Below, in pieces: positions 18,175 through 25,306 of a stretch of DNA of 64,000 nucleotides (its first letter is position 1; every line of letters begins with the position of its first letter). The notes beneath the pieces are model-generated. The model searched no databases, was not told where the DNA came from, and worked only from the letters and a program-made list of their open reading frames with translations. Source of the stretch: HIMB114 sp052048155 (GTDB lineage Bacteria > Pseudomonadota > Alphaproteobacteria > Pelagibacterales > Pelagibacteraceae); contig NZ_JBNAIK010000005.1 of the NCBI RefSeq assembly GCF_052048155.1, forward strand, positions 1 through 64,000. The letters are read 5' to 3'. The position numbers were made by a program, and so were the translations under genes.

Positions 18175-19647
18175 TTAAATATCAAGGTGATCTAAAACTT
18201 TAGCAGAAGATAATACTCCTGGAATACCTGCTCCTGGATGAGCACCTGCTCCTACAAAATATAGATTATCTAATATCTCAGATTTGTTATGAAACCTAAA
18301 GTATGCTGATTGCGTAAATACGGGTTCAATTGAAAAACCAGATCCGTATTTGGTATTTAATTCTTTTTCAAAATAATCTGGAGTAACAAAAATTTCTGCT
18401 TCAACATATTTGGATAGCCCTGGCATACAAGTTTGTTCTAGTTTTCTTATCACTTTATCTTTAAAAGCTTTGCCTTCTTGTTCCCAGTTTATTTTAGATT
18501 GATTATTGGGAACCGGTACTAAGACATAAAAACAATCTTTACCAGCTGGCGCCATGCTTTGATCGGTGGCTGAAGGGCGGTGTAGGTAATAACTAAAATC
18601 ATCATCAAGCGTTTTGGTATAAAAGATTTTGTCTAATAATTGTTTGTGGGATTTTCCAAGGTAAATTGTGTGGTGTTCAATATTTTCATATTTCTTTTTT
18701 GTTCCAAAATAATAAACATATAATCCCATTGAATATTTCAAACGATCAGTCTTTAAATTAAATAATTTGTTATTAATTTTTGGATATATTAATTCATCAT
18801 AAACTTTAGGTGGATCAGCATTGCAGACAATACTATCAATTTCTAAAACATCATTATTCTTTAAGACTATATTTTTAACTTTTCTATTTTCATGATTTAT
18901 TTTTACAATTTCTTGTCCTTTGATAATTTTTACACCCACTTCATTCATTAATTTCTCAAATGCACTTATAATATTTCCAGTACCACCCATGGAATAATGA
19001 ACTCCCCATTTTCTCTCTAGAAACAAGATCAATGCATAAATTGAAGTCGTACTGTAAGGGTTGCCACCAACAAGCAATGGATGAATAGTAAATGCTTTTC
19101 TGAGTTTTTCATTTTTAATAAACGAAGAAATGAAAGTAAAAACTGAATTATAACTTTTTAGTTTAAGTAATGCTGGAATTTGTTTGAGCATAAACCACAC
19201 TTTATGAAAAGGTTTGTCTGCTAATTTTAAAAATCCAATATTAAATATTTTTTCAGACTCAATTAATAACTTTTCAAATCCTTTTTTGTCATTCGGATCA
19301 ATTTTTTCTATATCTTGTAACAGTTGGTTTAAATCTTCACCGTAATTTAATTTAGATAGGTCATCAAATATGAATTGATACCAAATTTTAAGAGGAACGA
19401 TGTTCACATAGTCTTGATATTTTTTATCAAACAGTTGGAAAAGTTCATAAATTAATTGTGGTGCAGTGATAACAGTGGGTCCAGCATCAAAAGTGTAGCC
19501 ATCTTTTTTAAAAACTCTTGCACGTCCACCAAGATCATTTTGTTTTTCAATTAAACTAACTTCATGACCCTTTGCTTTCAGTCTTAATGCTGCAGCAATG
19601 CCACCAAAGCCAGATCCTATGACTGCAATTTTTTTAACTTCACTCAT
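18175..19647 (-). CDS. crtI: Phytoene desaturase
   Basis: This 490-residue FAD enzyme has the N-terminal motif KIAVIGSGFGGIAAALRLKAKGHEV, DLGGRARVFKKDGYTFDAGPTVI, and the C-terminal CrtI signature NLYFVGAGAHPGAGIPGVLSSAK. It carries out the desaturations from phytoene to lycopene. It is the first gene of the minus-strand retinal operon, divergent from proteorhodopsin with 175 bases between, which must hold both promoters. Confidence 0.95.
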   Translation of the reverse strand: MSEVKKIAVIGSGFGGIAAALRLKAKGHEVSLIEKQNDLGGRARVFKKDGYTFDAGPTVITAPQLIYELFQLFDKKYQDYVNIVPLKIWYQFIFDDLSKLNYGEDLNQLLQDIEKIDPNDKKGFEKLLIESEKIFNIGFLKLADKPFHKVWFMLKQIPALLKLKSYNSVFTFISSFIKNEKLRKAFTIHPLLVGGNPYSTTSIYALILFLERKWGVHYSMGGTGNIISAFEKLMNEVGVKIIKGQEIVKINHENRKVKNIVLKNNDVLEIDSIVCNADPPKVYDELIYPKINNKLFNLKTDRLKYSMGLYVYYFGTKKKYENIEHHTIYLGKSHKQLLDKIFYTKTLDDDFSYYLHRPSATDQSMAPAGKDCFYVLVPVPNNQSKINWEQEGKAFKDKVIRKLEQTCMPGLSKYVEAEIFVTPDYFEKELNTKYGSGFSIEPVFTQSAYFRFHNKSEILDNLYFVGAGAHPGAGIPGVLSSAKVLDHLDI

Positions 19648-19753
19648 TTTGAACTATCTAAAAAGTATATTAAAAGTTGCATTTTTTCAGGAAAAAAGCG
19701 TCTTTTTGTGGAAATTAATGTTTTTTTTGGGTTTTAATGAACGCAAATATAAG

Positions 19754-19818
19754 TATAAATTGCCGCAGTTAAGAGCGAATCCGAATGGTTTCGCTTTTTT
19801 TGTTTAAACAAAAAGGAG
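19754..19818 (+). promoter_or_regulatory. Proteorhodopsin leader: hairpin with T-tract, palindrome and strong RBS
   Basis: A stem GCGAA/TTCGC (19775-19779 with 19790-19794), extendable outward by A-T/G-T pairs, has an inner CC/GG pair around GAAT and is followed by T7 (19795-19801). It has the form of an intrinsic terminator placed before the gene. Directly after it come the palindrome TGTTTAAACA (19801-19810) and AAGGAG (19813-19818), five bases before the ATG. Possible -10 hexamers TATAAG and TATAAA sit at 19748-19759. Attenuation is an inference; a small upstream transcript is another reading. Confidence 0.5.
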
Positions 19819-19822
19819 AAAT

Positions 19823-20524
19823 ATGAAAAACGTAATACTACAGTCAAATGACTTCACTGGAGTTACTTTCTGGTTGATTTCTATGACTATGTTAGCGGCT
19901 ACTGTTTTCTTTTTCATCGAAAGAAATTCAGTAAAAGCATCTTGGAGAACTTCAGTTACGTTATCTGGTCTAGTTACTGGTATTGCATTCGTGCATTACA
20001 TGTACATGAGAGACGTTTGGGTAACAACTGGTACTTCACCAACTGTATTTAGATATATCGACTGGTTACTAACTGTGCCGTTATTGATGATTGAGTTCTA
20101 CTTCATCTTATCAGCAGTTAAAAAAGTTTCTGGTGGTATTTTCTGGAGACTATTAATCGGTACTATCATCATGCTAGTAGGTGGTTACTTAGGAGAAGCT
20201 GGTTACATCGGCATCAACTTAGGTTTCATCATCGGTATGGCTGGATGGATCTACATCCTATATGAAGTATTTGCAGGTGAAGCAGGTCAAGAAGCGAAAA
20301 AATTAAAAGGCGCTGCTGCGAGCTGTTTCGAATTCTGTAAGTGGATCGTTACTATCGGTTGGGCGGTATATCCATTAGGTTACCTATTTGGTTATATGAC
20401 TGGTTCAGCGGACGAAGTTTCGTTAAACATCATTTACAACCTAGCAGACTTTATTAACAAGTTGATCTTTGGTTTAGTGATCTGGCATACAGCTAAGTCA
20501 CTTACTCCTGCATCAGCGAAGTAA
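19823..20524 (+). CDS. Proteorhodopsin, light-driven proton pump
   Basis: This 233-residue seven-helix rhodopsin has the key proton-pump residues: His58 (FVHYMYMRD), primary acceptor Asp80 (RYIDWLLTVPLL), donor Glu91 (LLMIEFY) and Schiff-base Lys213 (DFINKLIFG). The residue matching the green/blue switch (position 105 in the SAR86 protein) is Leu88, predicting green absorption. A strong AAGGAG site precedes the ATG. By hand count, 11 of 17 Phe codons are TTC and 8 of 12 Tyr codons are TAC, unlike the AT-ending codons of neighbouring genes, which suggests high expression. A strong terminator follows. Confidence 0.97.
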   Translation: MKNVILQSNDFTGVTFWLISMTMLAATVFFFIERNSVKASWRTSVTLSGLVTGIAFVHYMYMRDVWVTTGTSPTVFRYIDWLLTVPLLMIEFYFILSAVKKVSGGIFWRLLIGTIIMLVGGYLGEAGYIGINLGFIIGMAGWIYILYEVFAGEAGQEAKKLKGAAASCFEFCKWIVTIGWAVYPLGYLFGYMTGSADEVSLNIIYNLADFINKLIFGLVIWHTAKSLTPASAK

Positions 20525-20544
20525 TAAGGCTTAGAGCTTAAATT

Positions 20545-20573
20545 AAGGCCCGCTTCGGCGGGCCTTTTTTTTT
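20545..20573 (+). terminator. Intrinsic terminator after proteorhodopsin
   Basis: A 7-bp G+C-rich stem (GGCCCGC, 20547-20553, with GCGGGCC, 20558-20564) is closed by a TTCG tetraloop and followed by T9. This is one of the strongest intrinsic terminators in the window and would make the opsin mRNA largely monocistronic. Confidence 0.95.
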
Positions 20574-20612
20574 ATTTATTCCAATAATTTTCTAATCAGT
20601 TAAAATAAACAC

Positions 20613-22523
20613 ATGTCAAAAACTCCATTGCTGGATAAAATTAATTATCCTCATGACCTTCGCTCTTTTGATAAAAAAGATCTCACAACACTAGCAAAAG
20701 AATTGAGAGAAGAGATGATTGATGCTGTTTCTGTTACAGGAGGTCATCTTGGAGCAGGACTTGGTGTTGTTGAACTGACTTTAGCCATTCATTATGTATT
20801 TGATACTCCAAAAGATAGATTGATCTGGGATGTTGGGCATCAAGCATATCCTCATAAAATCATTACAGGAAGACGTGATCGTATACGAACTTTAAGACAA
20901 GGAGGTGGTCTATCAGGTTTTACCAAAAGATCTGAGAGTGAATATGATCCTTTTGGAACAGCACATAGTTCAACTTCTATATCTGCAGGACTTGGAATGT
21001 CTGTGGCTAGAGATTTAGATGGTAAAACAAATAATATTATTTCAGTTATTGGCGACGGGGCCATGAGCGCGGGTATGGCTTATGAGGCGATGAATAACGC
21101 TGGGTCCATGGATTCAAGGTTGATCGTGATTTTAAATGATAATGATATGTCGATTGCACCTCCAGTTGGAGCGATGAGTTCATACCTGGCAAAATTATTA
21201 TCTGGTAATAAATATATTGGTTTTAGAGAGTTCTTTAAAAAACTATCAAACAAGTTTCCAAAATCTTTAAAGAAAAGCATTGGTCAAGCTGAGGAATATC
21301 TTAGAGGACTTGCGGTTGGGGGGACTTTGTTTGAAGAAATGGGTTTCTTTTATGTGGGTACTATTGATGGTCATAACTTTGATCATCTGCTTCCTGTCCT
21401 AGAAAACGTTAAAAATTCTAAACATGAAGGACCCTTTTTAATACATGCTATTACAGAAAAGGGAAAAGGTTATAAGCCAGCAGAAGACTCAAAAGATAGG
21501 TATCACGGAGTAACCAAGTTTAACGTTGAGACAGGTGAACAATCTAAATCAAAATCAAACATTCCATCATACACTTCAGTCTTTGGAGAAACTTTAACAA
21601 AGCATGCTGAAAAGGATAGCAAGATTGTAACTGTAACAGCGGCAATGCCATCTGGAACTGGCGTAAACATTTTTCAAAACAAATTTCCAAAAAGATCTTT
21701 TGATGTAGGGATTGCTGAGCAACACGCGGTGACTTTTGCTGCAGGACTTGCAACAGAAGGATATAAACCTTATGCAGCAATTTATTCTACATTTTTGCAA
21801 CGTGCTTACGATCAAGTGGTTCATGATGTGGCTATTCAAAAATTACCAGTTCGATTTGCAATTGACCGTGCAGGATTAGTTGGAGCAGATGGTCCAACAC
21901 ATGCAGGGGCATTTGATATTACATACCTATCTACACTACCAAACTTTATTGTGATGGCGGCAAGCGATGAAGCAGAGCTTGTAAGAATGATTAATACCTC
22001 AGTTGATATTAATGATGCACCGTGTGCGTTTAGATATCCAAGAGGAAATGGTGTTGGACTAGAACTACCCGATATTAATGAGACCATTGAAATTGGGAAA
22101 GGGAGAATAATCCAAGAAGGATCTACTGTTTGCATTTTAAATTTTGGAACAAGGTTAGAGGAATGTAAAACAGCTGCCAAACAACTTGATTCAAAAGGGA
22201 TTACAACTACCATTGTTGATGCAAGATTTGCAAAACCGCTTGATCAAGATTTAATTTTAAGATGTGCAAGAGAACATGAAATGATAATCACCATTGAAGA
22301 AGGATCTATCGGTGGATTTGGTTCTCATGTGTCACATTTATTATCTGAAAAAGGTTTTTTTGATAAAGGTTTAAAATTTAGATCAATGACTTTACCTGAT
22401 ATATTTATTGATCAAGACACACCTGAAAAAATGTATGACATAGCAGGTCTTAATGCTAAACAGATTGCAGAAAAAATTGAGAACATTTTTTTTAATAAAG
22501 ATGGAATAAAGATTATAAAATAA
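20613..22523 (+). CDS. dxs: 1-deoxy-D-xylulose-5-phosphate synthase
   Basis: This 636-residue thiamine-diphosphate enzyme has DVGHQAYPHKIITGRRD, the GDGAMSAGMAYEAMNNAG ThDP/Mg motif, DVGIAEQHAVTFAAGLA with the catalytic Glu, and the RAGLVGADGPTHAGAFD loop. It condenses pyruvate and glyceraldehyde-3-phosphate as the first MEP-pathway step. It lies 39 bases after the proteorhodopsin terminator. Together with ispH and ispA it places three isoprenoid genes around the retinal cluster. Confidence 0.96.
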   Translation: MSKTPLLDKINYPHDLRSFDKKDLTTLAKELREEMIDAVSVTGGHLGAGLGVVELTLAIHYVFDTPKDRLIWDVGHQAYPHKIITGRRDRIRTLRQGGGLSGFTKRSESEYDPFGTAHSSTSISAGLGMSVARDLDGKTNNIISVIGDGAMSAGMAYEAMNNAGSMDSRLIVILNDNDMSIAPPVGAMSSYLAKLLSGNKYIGFREFFKKLSNKFPKSLKKSIGQAEEYLRGLAVGGTLFEEMGFFYVGTIDGHNFDHLLPVLENVKNSKHEGPFLIHAITEKGKGYKPAEDSKDRYHGVTKFNVETGEQSKSKSNIPSYTSVFGETLTKHAEKDSKIVTVTAAMPSGTGVNIFQNKFPKRSFDVGIAEQHAVTFAAGLATEGYKPYAAIYSTFLQRAYDQVVHDVAIQKLPVRFAIDRAGLVGADGPTHAGAFDITYLSTLPNFIVMAASDEAELVRMINTSVDINDAPCAFRYPRGNGVGLELPDINETIEIGKGRIIQEGSTVCILNFGTRLEECKTAAKQLDSKGITTTIVDARFAKPLDQDLILRCAREHEMIITIEEGSIGGFGSHVSHLLSEKGFFDKGLKFRSMTLPDIFIDQDTPEKMYDIAGLNAKQIAEKIENIFFNKDGIKIIK

Positions 22524-22528
22524 TCAAA

Positions 22529-23269
22529 ATGAAAAAAATTATTACCTTTTTTTTTGCATTTTTAATTTTCAAAACTGATTTGTTAGCAGATATCACTAAA
22601 TTAAAAGTTGATGGAAGAGTTAGGTATTTCACAACTCTCGTTGATGATCTTGGAACACGTTATGATGATACAAGACCAGGGCCTGCTTTAGATTTACATT
22701 TTACTTATCCTTTAACAGATAACCTATCGATTAAGAGTTTTAATTATATTATTAATTATAATGATACGACTTCTGGTGATGAAACAATGAATACTGAGTT
22801 TAACCAAAGATTAGGATTATTATATAAGAGAAAGGGTACTATATTCTATCCGTATGGAAAAATACTTTGGCATGATGAAAATCCGGCAAAACAAGTCGAC
22901 AATTCTCATTTAGGTATTGTTGTCCAACAATATTTTTCAAAAGATGTATTTATAAGCGCTGATTATAGAGAAGAGTTATCAAATGGTGCAGTTTTAGCTG
23001 GGGTAAGACATTCTCAAAGAGTATTTGATTTAAGATATAATAAAAAAAATCTCACAAGCATTGCTGATTATCCTGTTCATTTAAAACTTGGATATGCTGA
23101 GGGTGTGAATTTACGTGGAGTGAAATCAATTAGATTTGATATGGATGTAACAAAGCGTTTAGAGCTTTCTGTTAAATATGTAGATAATATGGGAAAAGGT
23201 CCAATTTCCTCAACTTTAGACTCTCAAAACCAAGACTTCTTAGTTGGTAGTATCGGTTACAAATTCTAA
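22529..23269 (+). CDS. Putative outer-membrane beta-barrel protein, unknown function
   Basis: This 246-residue protein starts with a clear signal peptide (KKIITFFFAFLIFKTDLLA, cleavage near residue 20). It continues with alternating polar/aromatic strands and ends in GSIGYKF, where a terminal Phe is typical for barrel insertion. No specific family was recognised. It begins five bases after dxs and may be cotranscribed with it. An outer-membrane porin-like or structural role is inferred only from these features. Confidence 0.7.
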   Translation: MKKIITFFFAFLIFKTDLLADITKLKVDGRVRYFTTLVDDLGTRYDDTRPGPALDLHFTYPLTDNLSIKSFNYIINYNDTTSGDETMNTEFNQRLGLLYKRKGTIFYPYGKILWHDENPAKQVDNSHLGIVVQQYFSKDVFISADYREELSNGAVLAGVRHSQRVFDLRYNKKNLTSIADYPVHLKLGYAEGVNLRGVKSIRFDMDVTKRLELSVKYVDNMGKGPISSTLDSQNQDFLVGSIGYKF

Positions 23270-23280
23270 AAATAATTTAA

Positions 23281-23331
23281 CCCATTTTGGGTTTTAGTTT
23301 CCCATTTTGAGTAGTAAAATCTCATTTTAAG
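23281..23331 (+). repeat. Three 11-bp repeats with 20-bp period (operator-like)
   Basis: CCCATTTTGGG (23281-23291), CCCATTTTGAG (23301-23311) and CTCATTTTAAG (23321-23331) start exactly 20 bases apart. Each has roughly dyad outer bases. Consensus is CYCATTTTRRG. The array ends 38 bases before the start of a putative DNA-binding protein gene, so an autoregulatory operator is a fair guess. Confidence 0.6.
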
Positions 23332-23369
23332 TTTAAGTGTTTCAAAGCTTTTAGAGAGAGGGAGACTTT

Positions 23370-23915
23370 ATGAGTTCTGCGATTAATAAATTAACTGGTG
23401 AACAGTTGATGAAAGATCAAGTTGAGCAACCCAATAGTGACTTGTCAATTGCATCTTATGCTTTCCTGGTTTTTTTGACAGATTATTATCGCAGAGTCAA
23501 AGTAGATTATAAATTAGATTTTGATTCATTTATGGTCATTGCTGTAGTCATGCAGCACGCAATTTATGAGTCTAATAAAATTAGAGAAGAACCTATTGCA
23601 AGATTAGATAAGTTAAAGTCAGATGTTGAGCAAACTCGTTCAGAAGGTTTTTTTAAAACACGAGGTCGTAAATTAGGAATCAATAGTATCTCAAATGTTT
23701 TAGAAATGCCTGAGGAAACTACAAGAAGAAAAATTGAAAACTTAGTTAAGAGAAAGATATTAGCAAAATCTAAAATTGATGGGATTATATTAGGTCCTGA
23801 CTTTTTAAAAAATCATTCTCCATTCGCAGACAAAACACTTAAATCTTATAAAGCTATGATTAGACAAATGAATAAAAACGGTTTAGTCGAAGAATTTCTA
23901 AAAGAAAATAAATAA
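23370..23915 (+). CDS. Unknown protein with winged-helix-like region, putative regulator
   Basis: I do not recognise this 181-residue protein. The N-terminal half is helical (SYAFLVFLTDYYRRVKVDYK). The C-terminal half has a helix-turn-helix-like stretch: GINSISNVLEMPEETTRRKIENLVKRKIL followed by a short wing (KSKIDGIILGPDF), as in MarR/Lrp-like winged helices. A GGGAG ribosome site precedes the ATG. Three direct repeats lie just upstream. The downstream transporter gene begins seven bases after its stop, so it may regulate it. Confidence 0.6.
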   Translation: MSSAINKLTGEQLMKDQVEQPNSDLSIASYAFLVFLTDYYRRVKVDYKLDFDSFMVIAVVMQHAIYESNKIREEPIARLDKLKSDVEQTRSEGFFKTRGRKLGINSISNVLEMPEETTRRKIENLVKRKILAKSKIDGIILGPDFLKNHSPFADKTLKSYKAMIRQMNKNGLVEEFLKENK

Positions 23916-23922
23916 TTTCTTT

Positions 23923-25155
23923 ATGAAAAAGTATGTTTATGGGTTATTTGATGTAGCCAACTCGCCCTTTCAAGTATTAATTATCAGTCTAATTTTTTCA
24001 CCTTACTTTGCTAACCAAATTGTTGGCGATCCACAGATTGGTTCTGCCTATTGGCAATGGACTGTTGGACTATGTGCAATTGTTGTTTCTATTGTTGGAA
24101 TTAAATTAGGATCATTTAGTGATCAAATTAAAGGTGGAAGAAGAAATTTTTTTTATATTTCAACTCTACTTTGTATTTTTTCAACTTTTTTTTTATGGAG
24201 CTGCGCTCCTGGTACCGAGAATATTTTTAAATGCTTAGCTATTTTTTTTATTGCTAATTTTTTCTATGAGTTATGCCACATGTTTTATAACTCATACTTA
24301 TTTGATTTTTCTGAAAAAAAAAATCGAGGTTTTGTATCAGGATTAGGTTTTTCCCTAGGATTTATTGCAATCATTCCATTATTACTTTTATTAATAAATT
24401 TATTTATTTTACCAGAGCAAACTTTTTTAAATTTAGATAAATCTCAGTTTGAACATGTTAGAGTTGTGCCAGTTGCAGTTGCTATTTGGTTTCTGATTTT
24501 TTCTATTCCAATATTCGCCTTCATTCAGTTTACAGAGCCTAGGCCTGTCACAAAAAAAGAAGATGTTCAGCCTTTATTAAGTTTAGTTTATCGTGAAAAA
24601 AAAATAACTAATCTTGGAAACTTTTTGATTGCAAGATTATTCTACGCTGATGCAATTATTGCGATACAAATTTCTTTTTCAATATTTGTTGTAAAAGTTT
24701 TAGGTTTAACTGTTAAAGAAATTTTTCAACTCGTCATCATCACATCCGTCGTCCAAGCTTTAGGAGCATTTATTGGTGGATATTTGAATGATAAAATTGG
24801 AAGTAAATTATTAATACAATATTCTTTATATATTGTTTTATTAACTATTATTGGGCTTGTTTCTTATCAGGAAAGAACAGTTTTTATTATTACATTTCAA
24901 ATTGGAGCTTGTTTCTTTGGTATACTCCAAAGTGCAAGTCGTGTCTTTATGACAAGTTTTGTAAGCCAAAGTAATCTTGGCCAGGGTTTTGGGTTATTCA
25001 CTTTGGCATCTAGATCAACAGCAATACTTGGTCCAATTATGGTTGGAACGATTACTTATTTTACCAGTTTAGACTTTGGTTTCTTATCGATTACGGTTTT
25101 AGTGTTAGCTGGGATCATTATGTTAAGAAGAGTTGACGTTCCTAAGAGTTATTAA
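23923..25155 (+). CDS. MFS transporter, UMF1/Atg22-like
   Basis: This 410-residue protein has about twelve hydrophobic helices. It opens with KYVYGLFDVANSPFQVLIISLIFSPYFANQIVGD, which matches the start of UMF1 (vacuole effluxer Atg22-like) MFS proteins. The loop LGSFSDQIKGGRRNFF between helices 2 and 3 fits the MFS signature. Substrates of bacterial UMF1 proteins are mostly unknown. It appears to be cotranscribed with the preceding unknown regulator-like gene. Confidence 0.8.
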   Translation: MKKYVYGLFDVANSPFQVLIISLIFSPYFANQIVGDPQIGSAYWQWTVGLCAIVVSIVGIKLGSFSDQIKGGRRNFFYISTLLCIFSTFFLWSCAPGTENIFKCLAIFFIANFFYELCHMFYNSYLFDFSEKKNRGFVSGLGFSLGFIAIIPLLLLLINLFILPEQTFLNLDKSQFEHVRVVPVAVAIWFLIFSIPIFAFIQFTEPRPVTKKEDVQPLLSLVYREKKITNLGNFLIARLFYADAIIAIQISFSIFVVKVLGLTVKEIFQLVIITSVVQALGAFIGGYLNDKIGSKLLIQYSLYIVLLTIIGLVSYQERTVFIITFQIGACFFGILQSASRVFMTSFVSQSNLGQGFGLFTLASRSTAILGPIMVGTITYFTSLDFGFLSITVLVLAGIIMLRRVDVPKSY

Positions 25156-25180
25156 CAACACCTTCTGAGGTTGTATTTTT
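25155..25180 (+). terminator. Weak hairpin with T-tract after the UMF1 transporter
   Basis: ACAA (25155-25158) and CCT (25161-25163) pair with AGG (25168-25170) and TTGT (25171-25174), leaving a 2-base bulge and a 4-base loop. ATTTTT follows. It probably ends the two-gene operon, but the stem is weak. Confidence 0.42.
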
Positions 25181-25222
25181 GAATCAAATTGGAATCAAAA
25201 TAGAATCAAAACGAGAACATTT
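25177..25222 (+). repeat. Copy 1 of a GANTC-triplet intergenic element
   Basis: Three GAATC pentamers (25181, 25192, 25203) are spaced exactly 11 bases apart, each followed by AA(A), and the element ends in GAACATTT (25215-25222). A second copy with the same order lies on the other strand upstream of umuD. GANTC is the recognition site of the alphaproteobacterial CcrM methylase. Confidence 0.55.
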
Positions 25223-25306
25223 GATTAAATAACAAAGCAAAATGTGAGTAAGTTACTGCCTCAATACGCCTGTAGAATATAAATTTAAAATATTTAAAAA
25301 ACTGCC

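Noticed and set aside
21836..22213. Open minus-strand frame of 125 codons inside dxs, with several more at 20852-21839
   Set aside because: They run antisense to highly conserved dxs sequence, have no ribosome site and no protein-like pattern, so they are shadow frames.
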